Source of the DNA: Brasenia schreberi
Lineage: Eukaryota > Streptophyta > Magnoliopsida > Nymphaeales > Cabombaceae
Direction: 5' to 3'
Assembly: GCA_036023115.1 (NCBI GenBank)
Contig: JAYKKT010000090.1
Coordinates: 33,968,001-34,032,000 of the forward strand
Length of the DNA: 64,000 nucleotides
Shown here: in pieces, positions 43,601 to 56,499 of the stretch
Numbering within the stretch: the stretch's first letter is position 1
Layout of the letters: each line of letters starts with the position of its first letter
Notes under the pieces: model-generated
The model's input: the letters and a program-made list of their open reading frames with translations, nothing else
Told to the model about the DNA's origin: nothing
Databases searched by the model: none
Program-made: the position numbers and the translations under genes

Positions 43601-46426
43601 AGTATCTAATTGGCAAACTTTAAGTCATGGAGTTGTTAGTTTGAGGGGGGTGTTAGAAAATGGGCCCAAGTGGTCCAGGCCAACAGGGCCACTAGCCGTT
43701 GGTGACCAGCCCCCCTTTTCCTCTTCTCCTCTCTTTTCCTTTTCTCTTCTCTTCTCTTCTTATTCTCATGTACTCGCTCCTATAAATATGACAATTGTGT
43801 AACATATTCACAAGCCTTTTGTGGCTAATCAATAAAGATTATTTATTATTCGGTGTACTTTATGTTCATTACTCTTTCGGTGTGCCCTCATTGCACTCGG
43901 TTATAGCCTTTTCTAAGGCTTTGGAGCATCGTTTTCATTACACATATTCCTAACTCAAAGGAAATATATCTTGGACTTATAGGGATACTCAAATGTTAGA
44001 ATGTAAACCAGCGAGTGTATCCATGGAAAACAACCTAAAATTAAGTGTCAATACAGATGAACCATTGTAGGAACCTGTAGAATACCCGAGATTAGTAGGA
44101 TGACTTATATATTTGACCATCACATGCCCAGATATCTCCTACGCTATAAGTATGGTTAGTCAATTTATGTACTATCCTATTAAATCCCATATGAATGCAT
44201 TGATAAAATACACTCTTGAAAATGGTATGATGTATACAACTCACAATCATTTAAATGTTGAAATATATAGAGATGCTGACCGGGCAAGATCAACCGATGA
44301 TAGAAGGTCTACATCGAGGTACCTAACTATGGTAGGTGGTAACATAGACTCATGGAAAAGCAAAAAAAAAAGACTGTAGTAGCTTGATCATGAGCAGAGG
44401 TAGAGTACAATGCAGTTGCACTTGGTGTGTATGAAACAATTTGGCTAAAACTCTACTACAAGAACTTGGTACATACTCCAAGGAATCAATTTTATACTAT
44501 AGGCAACAATTTAGATAGTGAATAATCCGGTGTATCATGAAAAAACAAAGCATTTCGAGATAGACTGCCACTTCATAAGAGATGCGATAAAATCAGGAAT
44601 CATCGAGGTGATATATGTAAAATCTAAAGAAAAGTGTGCGGACTTGTTGACCAAATCCCTAAGAAAGTGAAGACTAAAGAAACTTCTTAGAAAGTTGGAA
44701 ACTCATAGTATCTTCGTTCCAACTTAAGGGGGAGTGTTGAGATAGGGCCTAGATTAGTCGTAGTTAAAGTACTTTAAGGTCATAGTTAAAGTGTGCCATC
44801 ATTTTTTGTTTTTAAAGGTACTTTATTGAAAGTCACTTATTAGGAGTATAACAGTCTTTTGAGTTATATCCTGTATATTAACCTAATGGGCAGCCGCCCA
44901 TTAGAGATAAGATGAAATAAACAGACAGCCGCCATACACGAAAAGGGACTGCACCTTCAGTCTCCTTTCTTCTATGGTTGTTGCATTGATTCTTTGTAGT
45001 TCATCAAATATTCAACAGCTATCACAACCTAACTTCTAACTTCTGAATTTTTAATAGGAGGTGGAGAGAAGTTCAAACACACTAATGACATTTGGTATGT
45101 GATATCTGTACCAGAACGACTTGTTTTGATTCATTTTGTATGCATGTTTAAAGCTCAAAGCTCACTACTGAAGACCGTTTTACCAACTTTTCTCCCGCAT
45201 GTCCTGAGACCTGTTCAGACATATTCTCATATTGACCTCCCATGCGGCTATGTTAAAGAATAAAGGGAAATAGTGACCTGTATGAGTGACCAGTGCTGGA
45301 TTTTGCCTGCAATATCAAAGAAATAGTGTAGCGGTAATGCTACAATTACGTCACTGCTTCTGTACAAAAACAGAGGATGAGAGACCAAAAGAGATGTATC
45401 ATTGTCTTCCTTTACTTGCTCTTATATGTAAGATTTTGAAATAGGTCCTCCCATACGCAGGTTTATATAATGCTTATTGCCCTAATGCCAATTGAAATAG
45501 AAGTGCAGGAAAAGATCTCTGTATAAAGCCTTCTTGTACACTTGTTCCATTTAAAAAGAAAATGGTGTTCCCTTCCCATGCGGTCGCCTACCCAGCAGTC
45601 ACTGCTCACGCATATTGCAAGCATAACATAGTGACACACCCAGAAGAAAAAGAATAATAACCGACTGCTTTTATATCTGAGGATCGACCTAAATTATTTT
45701 CATAGAACAGTTTTCAATATAGTTTTTTTTACTGAGCAATATATATCATATATTAGGACTGAGCATATTGCAGGAAAGAAAGTGTGCATAATTTGCATGT
45801 GTTAGTTTCTGGGGACTAGTATTCGAGAAATACAATGCCGCCCACAGAGGTGAACCCTTTACAGCATGCATACATGTACTTGCCAATTGTTCGAATTGAT
45901 GAAAGGAAGATTGTTCAGATTTTATTGATTGAATGTCTTTCTCTCTTTTTTCTCAGAGAGTTCAACTAGTGTTATGAGGAAGGCAGAAACTGAATTTAAG
46001 GGCCATCGGTCCTTGCTGATGCGAACTCGAACCCTTCTTTCCATAATGGGTCGACAAGATGTCATTGACAGGTAAGATGATCCCTTCTCTGTGAACATCA
46101 CTCCAACTGAAATCGTAGGGAAAAATTTATGAGCAATTAAAGGCTCGAATAACACAGTGTTCACTCTTCTTTTCTACTTTTTAGTTGCTTGCTCAGGCAG
46201 TTATAGAGATGCTCATCGAATAAGAATTTGCTGAACCAGGATCATACTGGTCATCGGTTTTCTTTTCTTTGCTTCTGTGGTGTTATACGTCTTCACCAAA
46301 CGCATTGGGCTCCTGAAGTTACAAAAGAAAATCACGTCTGCTATAATAAGCAGTGCAGGTCAAGGATCCACCATTCCGGGTATCCCACCATCACCAAACA
46401 CAAACAATGCTTTTGATGAACTGTAG
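28694..46426 (+). CDS. SEC20: SEC20-type SNARE, Golgi-to-ER retrograde fusion (7 exons)
   Basis: Exons: 28694-28995, 29141-29210, 29871-29926, 31967-32042, 45058-45094, 45957-46071 and 46240-46426. All phases join and give 280 aa without a stop. SEC20 is an ER-resident Q-SNARE working with the Dsl1 tether and Ufe1/Use1 partners to fuse retrograde vesicles. The N-terminal helical part contains [14 protein letters not shown] and [11 protein letters not shown]. The SNARE-like stretch spans exons 2-6 ([61 protein letters not shown]). A single membrane segment lies at about residues 220-237 ([18 protein letters not shown]). The luminal tail ends FDEL, similar to an HDEL retrieval signal as in yeast Sec20. 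The first ATG was chosen; an ATG at 28718 (MDEV) is an alternative giving 272 aa. Intron 4 (32043-45057) holds nested retrotransposons; introns 2 and 3 hold RTE stubs. Confidence 0.9.
29543..29568 (+). mobile_element. Hyper-truncated RTE insertion, 26 bp (stub 4)
   Basis: Only GCTTAG and a mutated TTG/TAG repeat tail are present, in SEC20 intron 2. They lie between perfect 15-bp copies of GGGCTTCTAGAAATG at 29528-29542 and 29569-29583. It is the shortest member of the set, and without the duplication it could not be distinguished from a microsatellite. Confidence 0.75.
30883..30955 (-). mobile_element. Truncated GTATCG-element fragment in SEC20 intron 3
   Basis: The complement reads CAATGTTGCTAGTACAG, then GTATCGGACATCATGTC and TGAGG. 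It resembles, in order, the left end of the element at 27915 (CAATGTTGTAAAT, CGGACCCCTATCG, CATGAGG). It is degenerate and ends within the family's left arm. Confidence 0.5.
31261..31289 (+). mobile_element. Hyper-truncated RTE insertion, 29 bp (stub 5)
   Basis: The insert is TATGGGAAAAGGCTTAG plus TTG repeats, in SEC20 intron 3. It is flanked by AAGTATATCAA (31250-31260) and AAGTATTTCAA (31290-31300), an 11-bp duplication with one mismatch. Confidence 0.8.
32112..32394 (+). repeat. 5-prime LTR of the outer Copia element
   Basis: It runs from GATAGGACCTAGATTAG to AAATATTCAACA and is alignable over its length with 44735-45017, with scattered substitutions. The terminal TGTTGA present in the right LTR is missing or altered here. 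Confidence 0.88.
32395..32404 (+). other. Primer-binding site of the outer Copia
   Basis: TGGTATGAGA follows the LTR directly and matches the start of the plant Copia consensus TGGTATCAGAGC, complementary to initiator tRNA-Met, with one change in these ten bases. Confidence 0.65.
32597..33922 (+). pseudogene. Outer Copia gag and protease remnants
   Basis: The gag region shows the Copia capsid signature [18 protein letters not shown] near 32819-32880 and a decayed zinc knuckle (SHCGKR) near 33410. The protease segment at 33620-33900 reads [13 protein letters not shown], where family members have DSGATxHM, so the catalytic glycine is lost. Later segments such as [13 protein letters not shown] fit the domain. 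Several frames and stops are involved. Confidence 0.8.
33923..35991 (+). pseudogene. Outer Copia integrase and reverse transcriptase remnants
   Basis: An integrase zinc-binding part ([11 protein letters not shown]) appears near 34180, followed by the core start DVWGPR and [12 protein letters not shown] at 34270-34350. Reverse transcriptase pieces include [10 protein letters not shown] and [19 protein letters not shown] at 35480-35660, and [19 protein letters not shown] at 35928-35985. Stops interrupt every segment. The sequence is cut by the inner Copia element and resumes at 43948. Confidence 0.8.
35997..36355 (+). repeat. 5-prime LTR of the inner Copia, with TATA and polyA signals
   Basis: The 359-bp LTR has a TATA box, TATAAATA, at 36169-36176 and AATAAA at 36219-36224, fitting U3 and R positions. 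Compared with the 3-prime LTR it keeps a duplicated AGCCGTTGG block and about 60 extra bases near its end, but lacks about 25 bases between TTCGGTGT repeats. Confidence 0.92.
36356..36368 (+). other. Primer-binding site of the inner Copia
   Basis: TCGTATTAGAGCC abuts the LTR and matches TGGTATCAGAGCC, the site complementary to initiator tRNA-Met, with two changes. Confidence 0.8.
36474..36726 (+). pseudogene. Inner Copia gag, N-terminal piece
   Basis: It starts with ATGGATGAAAATAGAGG and reads through a short capsid-like N terminus ([19 protein letters not shown]) with one or two stops. It is cut at RET by the RTE insertion. The frame resumes at 39981. Confidence 0.75.
36762..38709 (-). pseudogene. 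RTE reverse transcriptase and C-terminal domain
   Basis: Frames in order read [66 protein letters not shown] and a damaged active site ([11 protein letters not shown] instead of FADD). A C-terminal region follows with [20 protein letters not shown] and [11 protein letters not shown]. Frameshifts near 37.5, 37.9 and 38.2 kb break the ORF. Confidence 0.88.
38734..39531 (-). pseudogene. RTE endonuclease domain
   Basis: A 265-codon open stretch of apurinic-type endonuclease shows ILCLQETKW near the start, [12 protein letters not shown] in the middle and [12 protein letters not shown] later, the expected order for an EEP-family LINE endonuclease. It starts at ATGGAGGTGGTAG, which may not be the native start because the frame upstream to about 39855 is interrupted by a single stop. 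This domain nicks target DNA to begin target-primed reverse transcription. Confidence 0.88.
39981..40561 (+). pseudogene. Inner Copia gag, C-terminal piece with zinc knuckle
   Basis: It is continuous from the RTE insertion site, with an open stretch of 179 codons from 40022. It contains the capsid signature [15 protein letters not shown] and the nucleocapsid knuckle [14 protein letters not shown], a complete CX2CX4HX4C. This is the best preserved gag in the window. Confidence 0.88.
40562..42030 (+). pseudogene. Inner Copia protease and integrase
   Basis: The protease site reads [11 protein letters not shown] near 40638, keeping [12 protein letters not shown] follows. Integrase begins with [11 protein letters not shown] and CKDCVLGK (41010-41115), then the core start [10 protein letters not shown] near 41180 and INDFTRYTW near 41250. 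Frameshifts follow around 41400-41550. From 41566 an open stretch contains [13 protein letters not shown] and YVFIGYG, the integrase C-terminal region. Several stops are present. Confidence 0.85.
42160..43540 (+). pseudogene. Inner Copia reverse transcriptase and RNase H
   Basis: The region reads [12 protein letters not shown] and [14 protein letters not shown] near 42165-42290, and DYEETFAPV near 42352. The catalytic VDD triad lies in a frameshifted stretch near 42703. [18 protein letters not shown] is near 42800. RNase H follows from 42992, with [18 protein letters not shown] and [12 protein letters not shown]. Frames shift repeatedly. Confidence 0.85.
43641..43650 (+). other. Polypurine tract of the inner Copia
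   Basis: TTGAGGGGGG sits immediately upstream of the 3-prime LTR, the expected position for plus-strand priming. Confidence 0.8.
43651..43942 (+). repeat. 3-prime LTR of the inner Copia
   Basis: The 292-bp LTR matches 35997-36355, apart from indels located at short direct repeats such as AGCCGTTGG and TTCGGTGT, which suggests slippage or microhomology-driven deletion after insertion. Confidence 0.92.
43948..44700 (+). pseudogene. Outer Copia reverse transcriptase/RNase H continuation
   Basis: The frame resumes as [17 protein letters not shown], then [18 protein letters not shown] and an RNase H stretch with [18 protein letters not shown], and a [18 protein letters not shown] end near 44550. 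Stops are frequent. Confidence 0.82.
44735..45017 (+). repeat. 3-prime LTR of the outer Copia
   Basis: It starts TGTTGAGATAGGGCC and ends TATTCAACA. It is preceded by AAGGGGGAG, the likely polypurine tract, and followed 40 bp later by SEC20 exon 5. Confidence 0.9.
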
Positions 46427-48069
46427 ATGGGTGGCTTCTATCTTCCTTCCCAAGTTTGGGGCACCTTTAAGCAGTTTGGTGCACCGCTGTTCTGGACAGT
46501 GAATTTGCCTCCTTTGATAGGCGGCTCAACTAGTATGATATGAGAATACATAATACGTAATTTTGCTTTCAGCTTAAAATAATTTAAATGCATAGTAATC
46601 AGGTTTTACCAGCCATAATATTTAAGTTATATGAATGAATACCATTTTATTATAATATTATGAAACTACTATTATTAGCATTCATATAGCAGTTGATTGA
46701 AACAGGTTTAACACCAGCTTATAAATCACCACTGTTGCTACCCTTCTACCTTTTACCCTTTTCATCTTTTGTGGTCACCGAGCCATTGAACGCCCCCACC
46801 CCTCACCCACACACAAGAGAGAGAGAGAGAGAGTTGCTATAAAATCCATTAGTGGTCTAAGGTTCGCTAGGTTTTGACATTCTGCATTTGCATTTCGTTT
46901 TAGTTGAGTATGCCCTAGTCAAATGTCGACATTCGGCTCTTTGAAAATGTTGGACACTGTTATGATTTTGTATACGCTCGCCGAATGTCGGCATTATCCC
47001 ATATTTTTCTAACTTTATGAACAGTTTACAAGTATTGTGACCCTTTCATCTAAACTCTAGCTTCATCCACAATTCAGTTTAATCCAGCCCATTGCCTAAC
47101 GTCCAGGTGTGTTTAACATCAAAATCATGCAAGGTTTTTGCTTTCTTATTTTGCTAGGGTGTTCCTACTCATACACCCTTTTTACTACACATACATTCTT
47201 TTCATCATTTTTTAAGATTATTTCAATGATATTTTTCTCTCTCCCATTCTTGAACAAGACGTGTTCAACATGCATCACACTTCAAGCAACGACATGCTTA
47301 AGGCATGTCTATCATTTAATCAAAAACACATCGTAACATGTCTCATCATCGATAATAAAGAGTGACAATTTTCAGTTGTGTCATCTTCGTGATAAAGATG
47401 CATACACCTTGCGTTCTTCTTCAAATAGTTGAGCGTCTTAGGCATGTTTGTCCTAAAACATGCTTTAGGTGTTTCAGCGTCGATTGCTTATTTTTTCGCT
47501 CCTATGAAATGTTTGTTATGACTGATCCTCTAGAACTTAATTTTTTATCGATTTTTATTGAGATCTATGTTGAAGTGGGAGAGATCGGCAGGCAAAGACA
47601 AAAATTCATTCTTGAAAGTTTTGAAAAAAAGGAGTTCGAGGATGAGATTTAAAGAAAAAATGAATGATTAAGAGAGCAAGATTAAAAGAGATTATCAAAG
47701 AATGAAAGATTGAGAAAGGTTGTTGGGAGGAAAGAAGACGTCGATAACATGCAAATGGATTATCAGGAAAAGAAATTGATGAAGAGGACGAGATTTAAAA
47801 AAAAGAAATGATTAAAAGTGATCGCCGAACAATGGGAGATTGAGAAAGGTTGTTGGGAGTAACGGATCATTGGGAGGAGAAAAAGCTCATGAGCAAGGGA
47901 ATGAGAAAATTTGCAGAAGTAATTTGAGATTTATTTTTTAGAAAATGGTAATGTTTATTAACGATGTTTGGCTGAAGCCTTCAAACAGGCACACACGCAT
48001 GAAACTCCTGGAAAATCAAACTAAGGCACACACGCATGAAACTCCTGGAAAATCAAACTAGTCTGTGAT
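46427..48069. other. SEC20 3-prime region and intergenic DNA
   Basis: No coding gene is recognised. It includes an (AG) run near 46815-46832. A diverged repeat of AGATTGAGAAAGGTTGTTGG recurs near 47708 and 47837, and a 37-bp tandem duplication ends at 48060. Confidence 0.4.
47987..48060. repeat. Perfect 37-bp tandem duplication
   Basis: The unit starting AGGCACACACGCATGAAACT occurs twice head to tail (47987-48023 and 48024-48060) without mismatches, so the event is recent. Confidence 0.95.
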
Positions 48070-48239
48070 CAGCGGCGGATCTACATTGATCCGAGGTGGG
48101 GCGTTTATTGCACCTGAATTTTCAAAAATCAGCTTAAAGTCTATAGCGCACGGTGAGATTCATGGGCCATAGTTTGCCCAACCCAAAACCATTCAATCGA
48201 CTACTCGCCCCGCCACTAGAGTTTCTAGATCCGCCACTG
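48070..48239. mobile_element. hAT-type MITE with CAGYGGCGGATCTA ends
   Basis: The left end CAGCGGCGGATCTA and the complement of the right end, CAGTGGCGGATCTA, form terminal inverted repeats with one mismatch in 14. Both arms also share a GTGGCGGGGCG-like block further in. This matches widespread plant hAT MITEs that begin CAGTGGCGGATC. The element is 170 bp; an 8-bp target duplication is not recognisable. Confidence 0.7.
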
Positions 48240-48454
48240 CCTACGAGTGTGTGTCATGCACCCTAACAGTGAGCTAACGCTCTGGGTCAGTCATGTAATG
48301 TTAAATTATTTGAATCCCAATATTCAGCCACCCATACCCGTGTAACAATAAAAGCATCATCCCAATATTGATAGAGTAAGTTCTTGTAGGCTGAATGGGT
48401 GAAATATTCGGCCCAAAAAACTGCCTTTCTGAAAGTAAAAATATCATTTCCCAC

Positions 48455-48560
48455 TGAAACCGTCAGCTCACTTGACAGGGGCTTGACTCACAAGATGAAG
48501 ATCGGAAGTTCGATACCCGGGCATGCCTCCCCATTGCAACCCAGAAAAAAAATTGAATTG
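48455..48560 (+). mobile_element. tRNA-derived SINE-like fragment
   Basis: CGTCAGCTCACTTG (48461-48474) resembles a Pol III A box. AGTTCGATACC (48507-48517) fits the B-box consensus GTTCGANNCC about 40 bp downstream, the spacing of tRNA-derived SINE heads. The 3-prime extent and target duplication are not clear. It lacks the stems of a functional tRNA. Confidence 0.45.
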
Positions 48561-49228
48561 TCTATTATCCTTTTAGCACTAAAATTGTACAAGGTTAAGC
48601 TGGTGGAATATCTCTATTTGGTTATTATTATACATGTCTCCCTCCATGCAGGTGGTATATCTTAGAAATGGATATGGTTCAAATCCTACTATCCAGGTCC
48701 ATACCCAAAAAAAGGAAGCTACTCTTTTTCTCTTTTGAGATTAAGAAAAGGAAGCTACTATATACGTAGAAGATACCAGAAGCTTTAACCATTGTAAGCT
48801 TCCGGGCATACCCATCCAACCACCACGGTTTGACACGTGTCTCCTCCTGCCCCAAGAGCATAAACAGTCTCTTGTTTGCAAATCGAAACCCATAAAGAAC
48901 AACTATACAGAAGCTAAGCGAGACCCTAATCTTCCCTCTAGATTCCTTCATTTCGTGCCTCTTCCTCCAACTTGTAGTTAGCAATTAGCTTTCTCCCGAA
49001 AAGATAACGTTTCTCGAGGTTTCTCTTGTTCAGATTGGGGGTTTTCTAGGGATTTGTTTCGGTTTTCTAGGGTTTCAGTTTGTGCTTCTGTTTTGTTTCG
49101 ATTCGTTTTGTAGAAATCCTAAGCGCTATAACTGAGAACTTCTCAGATTTCCCCTCGTTTCCTCCATTCTCTCTTCACAGAAACCCTACTTTCTAGGCGT
49201 TCGCGTTCCAAGCTCATATAGAGAAGGA

Positions 49229-54424
<5,196 letters not shown>

Positions 54425-54689
54425 GGAGTTGAACAAAATTTTGACAATCACATTTTAAGCAATTTTGAAGGTTTTAACTTTATATTGTGAAATGCTTTTT
54501 TGAACATGGTTCTGTCTCGATTGTGTAACTGATTTCTGGTTGGTGGGTCAATGGAGGTGGCTGGAATCATTTGGAATCTCTCTCTCATGACTGTGCAAGG
54601 CTAAAACTCCTCAGATTACTAACGTTGTCAATATCCAATGTAAAACAGTTGCTCAATTCAGGCTGAATGATGCCGTGAGTCCAGTATCG
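54425..54689 (+). other. HSP70 3-prime UTR region
   Basis: AT-rich sequence follows the stop codon, presumably with the polyadenylation site. No canonical AATAAA is seen, which is common in plants. Sequence homologous to the Gypsy LTR begins soon after. Confidence 0.5.
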
Positions 54690-54749
54690 GTAACCGGTGT
54701 TAGCACTCGGTGTCAATCAGCCTTACATAAGGGAACTCACGTAACCCAC

Positions 54750-55878
54750 GACTTGTCTCTTTAAGCAAAATCGTCTTCAACTATGGTTTTTGGATCTCAA
54801 TGACCCTCGGCTTGTTTTTTTTGTCAGAGGCGTTTTCAAAGACGATCTCAAGGAAGTTGCTAGAGTGATTCTTGTTGGGAGGTGGTTTCAATGGTAATGG
54901 GGTTGGCCCAAGGAGATTTTGCAACATGCTGCTCGTTGTTTTCTCTTGATAGTCTTTCATTCCTTAGCAATCGCTTCGAATCCTTTCCGTATGTTTTAGT
55001 AACTCATTCAATTCTTCCCGAGAGCTTCAATTTATTTCGTTGCCTTCATTCAAACTTCGTTTTTGCCTTCTGATTTTCAATCTTCTCATTTTTGAGCTCT
55101 CTCTCCCTTGCCATCCAGTCCCCATTTATAAAGGGGCCGGAATAACGTGGCCAACACTTTATGGAACCCACCCTCGTAAGCAGACAACCTTCTGGCCGGG
55201 CAGCCACCTACTGAGAGACATACCACTTTGCTTCTGGACGGGCAACGACCTACTGACTTGTTCTGCCCAAGAGACATACCACTTTGCACCGTTCTGTTAA
55301 GTAGACTAACACTGGTCACAAGACATTATTGAATCACCCTACCACTTCAATCATCCTGGCCAGAGCACACCCTACTCAACCCGACATCCACATTGCTCCT
55401 CGACAGCCTCAGGCGGGCGGTTCCCACACTTCGCTTTTCTGAAATAGACAGACACTTCTTGTGTATCGGTCTGGACTCCTTTGACGGTACCATTTCGGGG
55501 AAGTAAGCCATGTTGCGGTCCCGCTCTGGCCTCGCTCGTGCGGTATCACCACGGGTTGACTATCATGCACGCCAGTCTTTTGTTGACTTCCCACGAATGG
55601 AACAAGTATGGTACCACCCGTGATGCCGTTTTGTGTGGGTCTTGTCACAACCGACTAACTTATCCCTGTCGATGTTTCTCAACTACCTTATACTCGGGTG
55701 GGACTTGCCTTAGCTTATTCTTGAAAGTCTCACTCCCACGCACCAGTACTTTATTCCAACACTATTTTATGACCACCTAGTTATGCAATCCTTTGGTGTT
55801 ATGTATTGGGATGTTGTCCTTCAATTGCAGCAACACGGGGGTCATCCGACTCATCAGGGTGTCGTCTTGAGGCCTACA
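54750..55878 (-). repeat. 3-prime LTR of the Gypsy element
   Basis: On the minus strand it starts TGTAGGCCTCAAGACG right after a purine tract. It is alignable with 60.1-61.3 kb. Its far end near 54.7 kb, close to the HSP70 3-prime end, is not sharply defined. Confidence 0.7.
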
Positions 55879-55893
55879 ACAATTCTCCCCCAC
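55879..55893 (-). other. Polypurine tract of the Gypsy element
   Basis: On the minus strand GGTGGGGGAGAATTGT lies directly before the LTR start, the expected place and composition for the plus-strand primer. Confidence 0.6.
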
Positions 55894-56499
55894 CGACTTT
55901 AAGACTCATCCTTGAGTCCACATGGTATCGGTTGAGGAGTTCATCATACTCCCATAGGTTTGTTAGTGGTAGCCAGGTATCATGTTCTTTCGTTTTCTCC
56001 AACCAATATACTAAGTACTAAGTAAGCCTTTTAGGCTCCTTTTCATGCACTTCATGTTGAATCACCGTTGCAACTTTTTTTGTCTCTACGTACTAGTGGC
56101 GGTAGTCATCTTTGAGTTCGACCAAGGTCATGGTGCATCCGTTTCAACTGACTTACGTGAAAAACTTGTGTACTTTTAGACTTTCTGGTAGGTCCAGTTG
56201 GTAAGCAACCCGACCAATCTTCTGAATTATCTCAAAGGGACCATCTTACCGTGGCTTCTGGGCTAAATGAACCCCTTTATACATTTGTTTCCAATGTACT
56301 ATGGAATCCTCAACCATATCCTATCTCCAACATCAAACTCCCTCTCTCGTTGATGTCGGTTGACAAATATTATCATACGTGGCTCTTTCCAACTAGGCTT
56401 GTGTCTCCTCGAAGACAATGTGACACTCTTTCAACTCTCTAAGTGTCGCAAGGCAGTTCCGGTTGGTCCTTCCTTGGGCCATATCCAACAATAGAAGTG

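Larger units (their letters stand above)
35997..43942 (+). mobile_element. Inner Ty1/Copia LTR retrotransposon
   Basis: It is bounded by LTRs at 35997-36355 and 43651-43942, starting TGTTAGAAAATGGG and ending CATTATA or CATTACA. It is flanked by CATAT on both sides (35992-35996 and 43943-43947). The interior encodes gag with an intact zinc knuckle, protease, integrase, reverse transcriptase and RNase H in Copia order, with fewer stops than the outer element. An RTE LINE (36727-39967) splits gag. The outer element's frame continues across the insertion (VLRNSRN to [11 protein letters not shown]), proving the nesting order. Confidence 0.95.
32112..45017 (+). mobile_element. Outer Ty1/Copia LTR retrotransposon in SEC20 intron 4
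   Basis: Two similar LTRs, 32112-32394 and 44735-45017, bound a decayed gag-pol in the order gag, protease, integrase, reverse transcriptase, RNase H. GCTAT precedes the left LTR (32108-32112) and follows the right LTR (45018-45022), consistent with a 5-bp target duplication and loss of the first few bases of the left LTR. A tRNA-Met-type primer site follows the left LTR, and AAGGGGGAG precedes the right LTR. It has the same orientation as SEC20. A second Copia element split it within the reverse transcriptase/RNase H region at CATAT (35992). Stops and frameshifts throughout show it is inactive. Confidence 0.92.

Noticed and set aside
48670..48690. GGTTCAAATCC at about 48676 looks like a tRNA T-arm/B box.
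   Set aside because: The flanking bases do not pair into a T stem and no A box or acceptor stem is present upstream, so no tRNA gene is called.
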